Assembly (NCBI GenBank): GCA_910576775.1
Contig: CAJTJV010000004.1
Coordinates: 38,884 to 102,883 of the forward strand
Length of the DNA: 64,000 bases
Direction of reading: 5' to 3'
Source of the DNA: an uncultured Muribaculaceae bacterium
GTDB lineage: Bacteria; Bacteroidota; Bacteroidia; Bacteroidales; Muribaculaceae
Shown: one piece after another, positions 45,280 to 54,271 of the stretch
How the letters are laid out: every line of letters begins with the position of its first letter
Position numbering within the stretch: position 1 is the first letter of the stretch
The notes under the pieces: generated by a model
The model's input: the letters and a program-made list of their open reading frames with translations, nothing else
What the model was told of the DNA's origin: nothing
The model's database searches: none
Program-made: the position numbers and the translations under genes

Positions 45280-46992
45280 TCAGGCTTTCTTCTGTGCTTT
45301 TTCCCAAGAATCCTTGAGAGCTATCGTACGGTTAAAAACAGGATGCTCGTCGGCATAGTCGTAATCAGGAGTAAAATAACCAATACGCTGAAACTGGAAT
45401 TTGGCACCTCTCTTCGCATTCTCAATAATGAATGGCTCAATTTTTGCGCCTTGAATTGTACGGAGCGAATCGGGATTAAGCATTTCACGGAAATCACGAT
45501 CGGGTTCGGCCGCCGGATTCTCAACTTCGAACAGACGATCGTATAGGCGTACCTCAGCATCGATAGCATGCGGTGCACTTACCCAATGGAGAGTCCCTTT
45601 AACCTTTCTTGCCGCTCCGGGAAGACCGCTCCTGGTATCGGGATCATATGTGCATTTAAGTTCGATTATATTGCCTTCTGCATCTTTAACCACATCTTCG
45701 CATTTTATGATGTATGCACCTTTCAGACGCACTTCCGAACCGGGTGCAAGACGGAAGAATTTCTTCGGAGGATTCTCCATAAAGTCTTCCTGTTCAATAT
45801 AAATCTCACGGGAGAACGGCATTTCATGAACGCCAGACTCTGGATCTTCCGGATTATTCTCCATTGTCACAGTCTCAACATGACCCTCAGGATAATTGGT
45901 GATAACAACTTTGAGAGGGTTAAGAACCGCCATGCCACGAGTTGCTATACGGTTAAGGTCGTCGCGTACGGCATGTTCAAGAAGACTAACACTATTAAGA
46001 GCCTCGTATTTGGTGTAACCGATGGTATTGATGAAATTACGTATGGAAGCGGGAGTGTAGCCGCGACGACGCATGCCCGATATGGTCGGCATACGCGGAT
46101 CATCCCAACCGGAAACAAGTCCTTCATTGACAAGCTGTAGAAGTTTGCGTTTGCTCATCACTGTATATGTCAGATTGAGGCGGTTGAATTCAATCTGTCG
46201 AGGGCAGTATGTCTCGTCGGCAAGCTCTTTTACAAAGTATTCGTATAACGGACGATGCACTACAAATTCAAGGGTACAGATAGAATGTGTCACACCTTCA
46301 AAATAGTCACTTTGTCCGTGTGCGAAATCATACATCGGGTAAACTTTCCATGTCGTACCTGTACGATGATGGGGTGTCTTGATGATACGATACATGATTG
46401 GGTCGCGGAAATGCATGTTGGGCGACGCCATATCAATCTTAGCACGCAGAACACGGCAGCCTTCATCAAACTCTCCCGCATTCATTCTCATAAACAGGTC
46501 GAGGTTCTCTTCAACAGAACGATTGCGATAAGGGCTTTCGGTACCGGGAGTCTGAGGAGTCCCTTTCTGCCGGGCTATTTCTTCACTGCTCTGATCATCG
46601 ACATATGCCTTTCCTTCCTTAATAAGACGTACAGCAAGATCGAAAAGCTGCGGAAAATAGTCGGATGCATAATATTCCCTATTCCCCCAGTCAAAACCGA
46701 GCCAATGAATATCTTCACGGATGGAATCTACATATTCAACATCCTCTTTTACAGGATTGGTATCATCAAAACGGAGATTACATGTTCCTCCGAATTTCTC
46801 TGCGACTCCGAAATCCATGCATATTGCTTTTGCATGACCGATATGGAGGTAGCCGTTAGGCTCCGGAGGAAAACGTGTGCTAAGGCGTCCGCCGTTCTTG
46901 CCGGCGCGCAAATCGTTATAGACTTCTTCTTCTACAAAGTTCAGGCCTTTAACCTGTTCATTGTTTTCTATATTTGCGTTTTCTTCAGACAT
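45280..46992 (-). CDS. glnS: Glutaminyl-tRNA synthetase
   Basis: About 570 residues from MSEENANIENNEQ; upstream in-frame codons would extend into lptB. Class I synthetase motifs: FPPEPNGYLHIGHAKAI (HIGH) near residue 45 and VMSKRKLLQLV (KMSKS-like). It charges tRNA-Gln directly, so this genome need not rely on the GatCAB amidotransferase route for Gln-tRNA. C-terminal anticodon-binding beta-barrels are complete. Starts 22 bases after lptB. Confidence 0.96.
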   Translation of the reverse strand: MSEENANIENNEQVKGLNFVEEEVYNDLRAGKNGGRLSTRFPPEPNGYLHIGHAKAICMDFGVAEKFGGTCNLRFDDTNPVKEDVEYVDSIREDIHWLGFDWGNREYYASDYFPQLFDLAVRLIKEGKAYVDDQSSEEIARQKGTPQTPGTESPYRNRSVEENLDLFMRMNAGEFDEGCRVLRAKIDMASPNMHFRDPIMYRIIKTPHHRTGTTWKVYPMYDFAHGQSDYFEGVTHSICTLEFVVHRPLYEYFVKELADETYCPRQIEFNRLNLTYTVMSKRKLLQLVNEGLVSGWDDPRMPTISGMRRRGYTPASIRNFINTIGYTKYEALNSVSLLEHAVRDDLNRIATRGMAVLNPLKVVITNYPEGHVETVTMENNPEDPESGVHEMPFSREIYIEQEDFMENPPKKFFRLAPGSEVRLKGAYIIKCEDVVKDAEGNIIELKCTYDPDTRSGLPGAARKVKGTLHWVSAPHAIDAEVRLYDRLFEVENPAAEPDRDFREMLNPDSLRTIQGAKIEPFIIENAKRGAKFQFQRIGYFTPDYDYADEHPVFNRTIALKDSWEKAQKKA

Positions 46993-47014
46993 ATTTGGAC
47001 TTTTACAATTATTA

Positions 47015-47902
47015 TTAAGACATGCTTTTGCGATAGAATACAAAATCACGGCCGAGATATTTTTCTCTCACCACCGGATTCTCGGCAAGTTCCTGAGATG
47101 TACCCTGGAACAATATACGACCTTCAAACAGCAGATATGCGCGATCGGTTATTCGCAATGTTTCCTGTGCGTTATGGTCTGTAATAAGGATTCCGATATT
47201 TTTATCTTTAAGTTTATACACAACCTTCTGGATATCCTCCACCGCAATAGGATCAACGCCTGCAAAAGGCTCGTCAAGCATAATGAATCGCGGATTTATA
47301 GCAAGGCAGCGAGCAATCTCAGTACGGCGGCGCTCTCCACCGGAAAGCTGATCTCCGAGACTCTTACGCACCTTTTGCAAATTAAACTCTTCAATCAGGC
47401 TTTCAAGTTTGTCACGCTGTTCATCCTTCGACATATCGGTCATCTGCAATACGGCCCGAATATTATCCTCTACGCTCAGTTTTCGAAATACGGATGCCTC
47501 CTGAGCAAGATATCCGATTCCATTCTGTGCGCGTTTGTAGACCGGAAATTTAGTAATATCAAGGTTGTTAAGAAAAATCCGACCTTCATTAGGCTCAATC
47601 AGACCAACAGTCATATAGAATGTAGTTGTCTTTCCGGCTCCGTTGGGACCAAGAAGACCAACAATCTCACCTTGGGTAACATCGATGCTCACATGATTGG
47701 CCACTGTACGTTTACCGTAACGCTTCACAAGGTTGTCGGTCCGCAGAACCATCGGTTTATCCGATATCACAGTCTTTTCCTTCCTATCTGCAACATCGCA
47801 ACACGCTTCGACAATTACCTTACTATCCGTCCTCACCTCTTTAAATGGCGACGGGAACACACTATCGTTATTCTTGTTCTTAATTTGCCAGCTAAATGCC
47901 AT
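47015..47902 (-). CDS. lptB: LPS export ABC transporter ATPase
   Basis: About 295 residues if started at the ATG overlapping the udk stop (TGATG). The ATPase core starts at MVLRTDNLVKRYGK (in-frame ATG at 47752, which would give 245 residues, the usual LptB length). Motifs: GPNGAGKTTTFYM, QLSGGERRRTEIARCLA and FIMLDEPFAGVDPIAV, the last diagnostic for LptB. It energises extraction of LPS from the inner membrane by LptFGC. The 50-residue N-terminal extension is polar and has no recognised motif. Confidence 0.9.
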   Translation of the reverse strand: MAFSWQIKNKNNDSVFPSPFKEVRTDSKVIVEACCDVADRKEKTVISDKPMVLRTDNLVKRYGKRTVANHVSIDVTQGEIVGLLGPNGAGKTTTFYMTVGLIEPNEGRIFLNNLDITKFPVYKRAQNGIGYLAQEASVFRKLSVEDNIRAVLQMTDMSKDEQRDKLESLIEEFNLQKVRKSLGDQLSGGERRRTEIARCLAINPRFIMLDEPFAGVDPIAVEDIQKVVYKLKDKNIGILITDHNAQETLRITDRAYLLFEGRILFQGTSQELAENPVVREKYLGRDFVFYRKSMS

Positions 47903-48552
47903 CAGTTCAGTGTTGCGGGGTTTACACCTCTGAGCGCACATCCGCGGTGGAGGCGGCTTTCAATATAATCTGTCAGCAGATTTATCGCAACAGTATTGCT
48001 ACCGCCTTGCGGAACTATAAGGTCGGCATATCGCTTCGACGGTTCTATATATTGACAATGCATCGGTTTGAGGACTTCCTGATAACGGTTAATCACAATT
48101 TCAGGAGTACGTCCACGTTCAATACAGTCACGTGCAATAACGCGAATCAATCTGTCATCAGCATCTGCATCAACAAATACCTTGATATCAAGCATATTTC
48201 GAATTACAGGATCGGTAAGTACAAGAATACCTTCCACAATTACCACATCCGACGGTCTTATTTCAACCGTCTCCGTCTGACGAGTACACGTAAGGTATGA
48301 ATAAGTCGGCATCTGCACCGTCTTGCCCTCTTTGAGCTCTTCAAGATGTCTTACAAGGAGAGTCCATTCAATGGCATTCGGTTCATCGAAATTAATCTTT
48401 GAACGTTCCTGTGGCGGGATATGACTGGAATCTTTATAATATGAATCCTGAGGCATAACAGCAACCTCACCTGCCGGGAGGCTGTTGATAATCTTATTGA
48501 CAACTGTCGTCTTGCCTGAGCCGGTACCACCGGCAATGCCTATAATCAACAT
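47902..48552 (-). CDS. udk: Uridine kinase
   Basis: A 216-residue P-loop kinase: LIIGIAGGTGSGKTTVVN at the N terminus, followed by MPQDSYYKD, NFDEPNAIEW and VIVEGILVLTDP, typical of uridine/cytidine kinase. It phosphorylates uridine and cytidine in pyrimidine salvage. First gene of the udk-lptB-glnS group; the 113-base gap to lpd contains a short perfect hairpin at 48584-48596. Confidence 0.95.
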   Translation of the reverse strand: MLIIGIAGGTGSGKTTVVNKIINSLPAGEVAVMPQDSYYKDSSHIPPQERSKINFDEPNAIEWTLLVRHLEELKEGKTVQMPTYSYLTCTRQTETVEIRPSDVVIVEGILVLTDPVIRNMLDIKVFVDADADDRLIRVIARDCIERGRTPEIVINRYQEVLKPMHCQYIEPSKRYADLIVPQGGSNTVAINLLTDYIESRLHRGCALRGVNPATLN

Positions 48553-48583
48553 ACTTCTATGCTTGAGTCATTTGTTTAGAACC

Positions 48584-48596
48584 GTCCGAAACGGAC
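48584..48596. repeat. Short palindrome similar to the pfkA-rlmH terminator stem
   Basis: GTCCG-AAA-CGGAC followed by AATGC. This shares GTCCGAAA(A)CGGACAATGC with the terminator hairpin at 32091-32118. Here the outer stem is incomplete and no T tract follows on either strand. Confidence 0.5.
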
Positions 48597-48665
48597 AATG
48601 CAGTTTATTTGCACGAAATTACAAAAAAATGTTCTAATGGCCAATATTTTTTGTCGGGCACAATG

Positions 48666-49976
48666 TCATTCATTAGCCGCAGACATAATTATGGCATTAT
48701 AAAGTAACTCAGACAGAGTAGGATGCGCATGAACCGACCGACGCATATCTTTAAGAGTCATTTTAGCTGATATTGCAAGAGCCGCCTCTGCTATTATATC
48801 TGCCGCATGACAGCCTACAACTGAACACGAAACAATTCTGCGGCTTTCTTCGTCATAACCAAGCTTTACAATACCGTCGGGATGTCCGCTTGCCACAGCC
48901 CGTCCGTTAGATGAATAGGGTAGTTTTAAAGTTCGCGTCGCCGTCAAAGTCTTATCATTGACAAACGCACACTCCGGCTGTGTGAACACAACAGACGGAA
49001 TAACATCAATGTTAATGTCTTCACCAAGCACAACCCGCCCTTGAGCAGATGCGGCATGTGCAAGCATACACTTGCCATTCACGTCACCTATTGCATAAAC
49101 GTCATTCATTCCATCTACCAAGAAAGAGTCGTCAACAGCAATAAATCCTTTTTCCGTCAGCGGCAAAGACAAGCCTTCCTTGCAGTGAGGAATAACCGGC
49201 CGACGACCCACGGCTGCAAGCACCATATCTCCTTCAATAGTCGAGGTCTTGCCCTTACGTTCATAAGTAACAGTACGAGTGATATCAACTGAAACAACCT
49301 TCGCATCCGTAACGATGTCGATACCTCGTTTCCCAAGATAAGATTTAAGACGTTTGGCAACATCAGCATCACATCCCGGGAGAACCTCTTTGCAAAATTC
49401 CAGAACTGTCACTCTTGTCCCATACGCATTAGCTATCGATGCAAACTCAAGTCCGATAACGCCACCTCCGATTATTGTAAGACGTTCCGGAAGGTTTTTC
49501 AGTTTCAGAAAATCATCACTGTTTAATGTATACTCGGCCCCTGGAACCGGAAGCTCCGCTGGTTTTGAACCCGTTGCAATTATTATGGTATCGGCTTCAT
49601 AGATGATACCATTTGCTTCAACTCTATTGTCAGTAAGAAATTCAGCCTCCGCTGTTATTACAGTCACATCTTTGAGAAATTCTTCTACGCCTTTGCGCAG
49701 TTCTTCAATAACAGTCTCTGCACGTCTTCGTGCGATTGAATAATCAGCCACAACATTTCGACATGAAATACCGAATTGCACCGAATTATTAATCTCGTGA
49801 ATAGCTCCTGCCGCAGCACACAGACATTTTGTAGGAATACAGCCCCGGTTAAGACATGTCCCTCCAAGAGAACTCTTCTCAAACAAAATCACATTATTAC
49901 CGCGGGAAGCGGCCTCAGCAGCTGTTTCATAGCCGCCGGGGCCACCTCCTATTATTATTAAATCTGCTTTTTGCAT
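48666..49976 (-). CDS. lpdA: Dihydrolipoyl dehydrogenase (glycine cleavage L protein)
   Basis: A 436-residue flavoprotein disulfide reductase: IIIGGGPGGYETAAEAA (FAD), the redox disulfide GGTCLNRGCIPTK near residue 42, a second Rossmann site LTIIGGGVIGLEFASI, and a C-terminal HAHPTLSELL with the catalytic His. It reoxidises dihydrolipoyl GcvH using NAD+. It overlaps gcvPB by 19 bases, which marks it as the dedicated L protein of this operon. Slightly shorter than the ~460-residue average. Confidence 0.93.
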   Translation of the reverse strand: MQKADLIIIGGGPGGYETAAEAASRGNNVILFEKSSLGGTCLNRGCIPTKCLCAAAGAIHEINNSVQFGISCRNVVADYSIARRRAETVIEELRKGVEEFLKDVTVITAEAEFLTDNRVEANGIIYEADTIIIATGSKPAELPVPGAEYTLNSDDFLKLKNLPERLTIIGGGVIGLEFASIANAYGTRVTVLEFCKEVLPGCDADVAKRLKSYLGKRGIDIVTDAKVVSVDITRTVTYERKGKTSTIEGDMVLAAVGRRPVIPHCKEGLSLPLTEKGFIAVDDSFLVDGMNDVYAIGDVNGKCMLAHAASAQGRVVLGEDINIDVIPSVVFTQPECAFVNDKTLTATRTLKLPYSSNGRAVASGHPDGIVKLGYDEESRRIVSCSVVGCHAADIIAEAALAISAKMTLKDMRRSVHAHPTLSELLYNAIIMSAANE

Positions 49977-51436
49977 AGTTCAGCATATGTAAGAACCGGG
50001 GTAAGAGCAGCCTCGTCTTCATCGGGATGAGAAATCGGTGTCGTATATGGCGCATTCTTAATTTTATCCGGATTCGAAATGGCATCCTCTGCAATCTCTC
50101 TCATAACCTTAATAAATGCATCAAGAGTCTCGGGGCTTTCGGTTTCTGTTGGCTCTATCATCAAACTTTCGTGAAAAAGAAGCGGGAAATAGATTGTAGG
50201 AGCATGGAATCCATGGTCCAAAAGCGCTTTTGCAATGTTAAGAGTGGTTACACCTGTGGATTTATTCCGGAGGCCGTCGAATACGAACTCGTGTTTACAC
50301 GGCCCGGATATCGGTTGCATATAAAGGTCGGACAACGAATGCATTATATAGTTCGCATTAAGCGTTGCAAGTGGTCCGACTTTTGCGAGGCCTTCCGCGC
50401 CAAGCGTCATTATATAAGCCAATGATTTCACAAGTACGGAAAAATTACCCAGCCATCCACTTACACGTCCGAATGCGTCCGTCCCGAAATCAATATCGAG
50501 AGAGCCATCTTCCCTTTCAACTACACGCGGATTGGGCAGGAATTTTTCAAGCCCGGGTCTAACACCGACAGGTCCGGCACCCGGTCCACCGCCTCCATGA
50601 GGCGTAGAAAAGGTCTTATGCAGATTTATGTGCATTACATCAAAGCCCATATCACCCGGACGGGCAATACCGAGCATGGGATTAAGATTAGCTCCGTCAT
50701 AGTACATCAACGCACCTGCAGAATGAACGGCCTCCGCTATCTGTGGTATGTTTTTCTCGAACATCCCTACCGTATTGGGATTTGTCATCATTACGGCAGC
50801 TATTGTATCGTCAAGCTTAGAGCACAGGTCTTCAACATCCACGGTCCCGTCCGGCATACTTTTTACCTCTACAACATCAAAACCGGCCATGGCCGCACTT
50901 GCCGGATTGGTGCCATGGGCTGAATCCGGCACAATGACTCGACGGCGCGCTTCGTCAGCACGGCTTAAATGATATTGTCGGATTATCATAAGTCCCGTAT
51001 ATTCGCCGTGGGCTCCAGCAAAAGGATTGAGAGTAAACTCAGCCATGCCGCCGATTTCGCACAAGGCCTTTTCGAGATTACGGTAAACCCGCAAGGCTCC
51101 TTGCACCGTCGATACAGGCTGCATGGGATGCAACGAAGCAATTCCGGAGAGCGCGACCATAGATTCATTGACTTTCGGATTATATTTCATCGTACACGAG
51201 CCAAGAGGGTAGAATCCGGTATCCACTCCGAAATTGTTATTGCTGCTGTTCGTGTAATGACGCACGACAGTCAGTTCGTCAACCTGAGGCAATTCCGGTG
51301 CTTCGGCACGTTTCAATATATCGGGAATAACGATATCGCCGTCATCGTATTTATAATCCGGCAGAGAATATCCCTTGCGCCCCTCTCGGGAGAGTTCGAA
51401 TATTAAGGGAGAATACAATTCCTTGTTCATTGTCAC
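49958..51436 (-). CDS. gcvPB: Glycine dehydrogenase (decarboxylating) subunit 2
   Basis: A 492-residue PLP enzyme, the C-terminal half of the P protein as a separate chain. The PLP lysine is in NLHKTFSTPHGGGGPGAGP near residue 270; FYPLGSCTMKYNP and PDSAHGTNPASA are also conserved. With gcvPA it decarboxylates glycine and transfers aminomethyl to the lipoyl arm of GcvH. Overlap with gcvPA is 4 bases. The split P protein is common in many anaerobes. Confidence 0.96.
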   Translation of the reverse strand: MTMNKELYSPLIFELSREGRKGYSLPDYKYDDGDIVIPDILKRAEAPELPQVDELTVVRHYTNSSNNNFGVDTGFYPLGSCTMKYNPKVNESMVALSGIASLHPMQPVSTVQGALRVYRNLEKALCEIGGMAEFTLNPFAGAHGEYTGLMIIRQYHLSRADEARRRVIVPDSAHGTNPASAAMAGFDVVEVKSMPDGTVDVEDLCSKLDDTIAAVMMTNPNTVGMFEKNIPQIAEAVHSAGALMYYDGANLNPMLGIARPGDMGFDVMHINLHKTFSTPHGGGGPGAGPVGVRPGLEKFLPNPRVVEREDGSLDIDFGTDAFGRVSGWLGNFSVLVKSLAYIMTLGAEGLAKVGPLATLNANYIMHSLSDLYMQPISGPCKHEFVFDGLRNKSTGVTTLNIAKALLDHGFHAPTIYFPLLFHESLMIEPTETESPETLDAFIKVMREIAEDAISNPDKIKNAPYTTPISHPDEDEAALTPVLTYAELCKKQI

Positions 51437-52767
51437 ATGCCTTTTACAAGTTCAACATACTCTTTGATATCTGCCGGAGAACACATTTCTGTAGCAGCGA
51501 CAAGCAAAGAGTTCTCTGTAAGCCTCACCCCACCCAGAATGTCGTGAGCCGCAAGTTTTTCCAATACTGAATCGGCGGTTAACGGTTCATCGACCGCAAT
51601 GGCGAATTCATTAAGGAATGGAGCCTCGGGATATTTCATTCTTACTTTTCCGGTCGCACACAGACCGTTGGCGAGAGAATGCGCCGCTTCGGCACTCAGT
51701 TCATTGACCTTGCGGATACCTTTCGCTCCCATCAGACTGAGATACATAGAAGCGTGGAGCGTCATGATTCCTTGGTTGGAACAAATGTTGGATGTTGCCT
51801 TCTGACGGCGTATATGCTGCTCGCGAGCTTGAAGAGTAAGTACGAATGAACGGCGCCCGGCGGCATCAGTAGTAGCTCCAACTATTCGTCCCGGCAACTT
51901 ACGCATCAGAGCTTTTGTACAACATAGATATCCGAGATATGGCCCTCCGTAATTTAGAGGCATGCCGAGCGACTGCGCCTCTCCACAAGCGATATCTGCG
52001 TCCCATTCACCTGGCGACTTGATAAAACCGAGCGCTGAAGCATGACTGTTAATTATAAACAATGCTTTATGTGCATGACAGATTCCGGCAAAACCGGTAT
52101 AGTCCTCAAGAATACCATAATAGTTCGGAGAGGCAACTACAACTGCGGCAACATCGCCTGCTGTAATAGTTTCCTCAAGAACTGCTCGTGATGTCATGCC
52201 ATTATCCTCAGCTATCATCTCAACAGTAATCCCGGCGCCCGCTGCATATGTACCTATAACCTGCGCGACCGCCGGAGCGAGTGTTGCAGATACAAGCACA
52301 CGATTACGACGACGGGATGCATTTACAGCCATTAAGACTGCCTCTGCTGTCGCCGTAGTGCCATCGTACATCGAGGCGTTACATACATCAAGCCCGGTAA
52401 GATTACTCATCAGGCTCTGATATTCGAATATATATTGCAATGTCCCTTGTGAGATCTCCGGCTGATACGGAGTATACGCAGTGAGGAATTCGGAACGACT
52501 CATGATTGACTGAATCGCCGCCGGGGTGTAGTGATGATAGAACCCTGCACCTGCAAAGCATTTCATTGTCTTGTTCTGAGCAGCGATTGCATCGAACCAA
52601 CGGATAAGTTCCGGCTCGCTTACTCCGGATCCAAGATTATAAGGTGCTTTTAGTCGTAACGCCTCAGGAACATCGTTGTAAAGGTCTTCGAGGCTTTTGG
52701 CACCGCAGCGTTCGAGCATACGGCTTATGTCCTCTGCAGTATGTGGTAAATAGTGTTCGGCCGACAT
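51433..52767 (-). CDS. gcvPA: Glycine dehydrogenase (decarboxylating) subunit 1
   Basis: A 444-residue N-terminal-half P protein: YLPHTAEDISRML start, FAGAGFYHHYTPAAIQ near residue 72, YTPYQPEISQGTLQ, and NASMYDGTTATAEA. It lacks the PLP lysine found in subunit 2 and forms the alpha2beta2 enzyme with it. The gene starts 4 bases after gcvH. Confidence 0.95.
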   Translation of the reverse strand: MSAEHYLPHTAEDISRMLERCGAKSLEDLYNDVPEALRLKAPYNLGSGVSEPELIRWFDAIAAQNKTMKCFAGAGFYHHYTPAAIQSIMSRSEFLTAYTPYQPEISQGTLQYIFEYQSLMSNLTGLDVCNASMYDGTTATAEAVLMAVNASRRRNRVLVSATLAPAVAQVIGTYAAGAGITVEMIAEDNGMTSRAVLEETITAGDVAAVVVASPNYYGILEDYTGFAGICHAHKALFIINSHASALGFIKSPGEWDADIACGEAQSLGMPLNYGGPYLGYLCCTKALMRKLPGRIVGATTDAAGRRSFVLTLQAREQHIRRQKATSNICSNQGIMTLHASMYLSLMGAKGIRKVNELSAEAAHSLANGLCATGKVRMKYPEAPFLNEFAIAVDEPLTADSVLEKLAAHDILGGVRLTENSLLVAATEMCSPADIKEYVELVKGM

Positions 52768-52771
52768 ATTG

Positions 52772-53146
52772 TCACTTGTGTGTTTCGCAGAATTTGGCGT
52801 ATTCTTCTTCTTCCATCAGACTATCAAGTTCCTCCGGATTTGTTATACGCACTTTAATAATCCAAGCTTCCAACGGGGCATTATTAATCAGTTTTGGATC
52901 GTCCTCAAGTTCGGCATTGATTTCAAGTACCACTCCGCTCACCGGAGTGAAAAGGTCGGAGGCTGCTTTGCGACTCTCTATGGCGCCGAACTCATCTCCT
53001 GCGGCGAATTCGTCGCCTTCTTCAGGCATATCGACGTATGTAACAGCTCCAAGTTCTTTTGCGGCATATTCTGATACGCCTATATATCCTGTTTCGCCTT
53101 CAACTTTTATGTATTCGTGACTGGGAAGATAATAGATTTTGCTCAT
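52772..53146 (-). CDS. gcvH: Glycine cleavage system H protein
   Basis: A 124-residue lipoyl carrier. The lipoylation site lies in GAIESRKAASDLFTP (Lys near residue 60), and the fold starts YLPSHEYIKVEGETGYIGVS. It shuttles the aminomethyl group between P, T and L proteins. The presence of lplA at the start of the operon suggests scavenged lipoate can be attached to it. Confidence 0.95.
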   Translation of the reverse strand: MSKIYYLPSHEYIKVEGETGYIGVSEYAAKELGAVTYVDMPEEGDEFAAGDEFGAIESRKAASDLFTPVSGVVLEINAELEDDPKLINNAPLEAWIIKVRITNPEELDSLMEEEEYAKFCETHK

Positions 53147-53159
53147 GATATCCGGTGTT

Positions 53160-54245
53160 TTATTTTTTATAATTGGGTGTATAGAATCTTTTCTTGATTA
53201 CTTTCGCAGGGGCGAGTTTTCGGCGTATTCTAACCTGTAGTTTTGTACCGACAGCGCCATAAGGAGCTTTAACAAGAGCGAATGCAATATTTTTACCTAC
53301 GGTAATGGAATTATAGCCGGTAGTTATATAACCTACAGTAGCACCGTCCATATCAATTAATTCGAAACCGTGCCGCGCTGTGGCCGGACTATCGATTTCA
53401 AGTCCGACAAGTTTACGTCGGAGTCCTTCGGCTTTCTGTTTTGCAAGGGCGTCGCTGCCGATAAATCCTTCGGGCTTATCAAGCTTCACAAACATTCCGA
53501 GGCCGGCCTCAAGCGGAGTTATGTCATCGGCAAGTTCATCGCCATAAAGAGGAAGCCCGGCCTCAAAACGAAGAGTATCCCGGCAACCGAGTCCACATGG
53601 AGTGACACCGGCGGCAATCAGTTTGTCCCACATTTCTACAATTACGCCAGGCGCGGCGTAAACCTCGAAGCCATCCTCTCCGGTATAACCTGTACGGCTC
53701 AGAATCGTACCATCGTGAAGAGTCTTGAAGGTATAAAAACCGAGATCAGAACCGTCAAGTCCGAGAACATCCTTTATTATTTTCTCGCTGTCGGTACCCT
53801 GAATAGCGAGCTGTCCATAGTCAGCGCAACGGTCCCTCACCTCTACGTCGTAACCGGTTGCTTGCGACCTTATCCATGTAATGTCTTTCTCAATATTGGC
53901 GGCATTGATTACAAGCATGAAATCATCGGCTGTACGACGATAGACAAGCAGATCGTCAACAGTTCCGCCGTCAAATGCCGTCATCATACCATATGCGGCC
54001 TGACCGTCAACAAGGGTTGCCGCATCATTGGTAAATATATGATTTACGAAACGGAGGGCTTCTTTACCTTTTATGTCGATTTCCCCCATGTGTGATACAT
54101 CAAAAATGCCACAGGTACTGCGGACTGCCTTATGTTCAGCGTCAAGACCTTCGTACTCAATAGGCATGTCGTAGCCGGCGAACGGAGCCATTTTAGCACC
54201 TAACGACAAATGCCGGTCGTGGAGGCAAGTATTCTTTATTTCCAT
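53160..54245 (-). CDS. gcvT: Aminomethyltransferase (glycine cleavage T protein)
   Basis: A 361-residue T protein. Motifs include FAGYDMPIEY, CGIFDVSHMGEI near residue 47, SRTGYTGEDGFEVY near 190 and GLGCRDTLRFEAGLPLYG, typical for folate-binding GcvT. It releases ammonia and makes 5,10-methylene-THF. Separated from lplA by 26 bases and from gcvH by 13. Confidence 0.96.
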   Translation of the reverse strand: MEIKNTCLHDRHLSLGAKMAPFAGYDMPIEYEGLDAEHKAVRSTCGIFDVSHMGEIDIKGKEALRFVNHIFTNDAATLVDGQAAYGMMTAFDGGTVDDLLVYRRTADDFMLVINAANIEKDITWIRSQATGYDVEVRDRCADYGQLAIQGTDSEKIIKDVLGLDGSDLGFYTFKTLHDGTILSRTGYTGEDGFEVYAAPGVIVEMWDKLIAAGVTPCGLGCRDTLRFEAGLPLYGDELADDITPLEAGLGMFVKLDKPEGFIGSDALAKQKAEGLRRKLVGLEIDSPATARHGFELIDMDGATVGYITTGYNSITVGKNIAFALVKAPYGAVGTKLQVRIRRKLAPAKVIKKRFYTPNYKK

Positions 54246-54271
54246 TTTTCAGTATAGATTTCGGTATATAT

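Noticed and set aside
46255..47968. Long open frames on the plus strand (over 300 codons) opposite glnS and lptB
   Set aside because: They are antisense to genes with full, confident domain matches; their translations have no recognisable motif and biased composition.
53370..54095. 241-codon plus-strand frame opposite gcvT
   Set aside because: Antisense shadow of an intact gcvT; no start context or family similarity.
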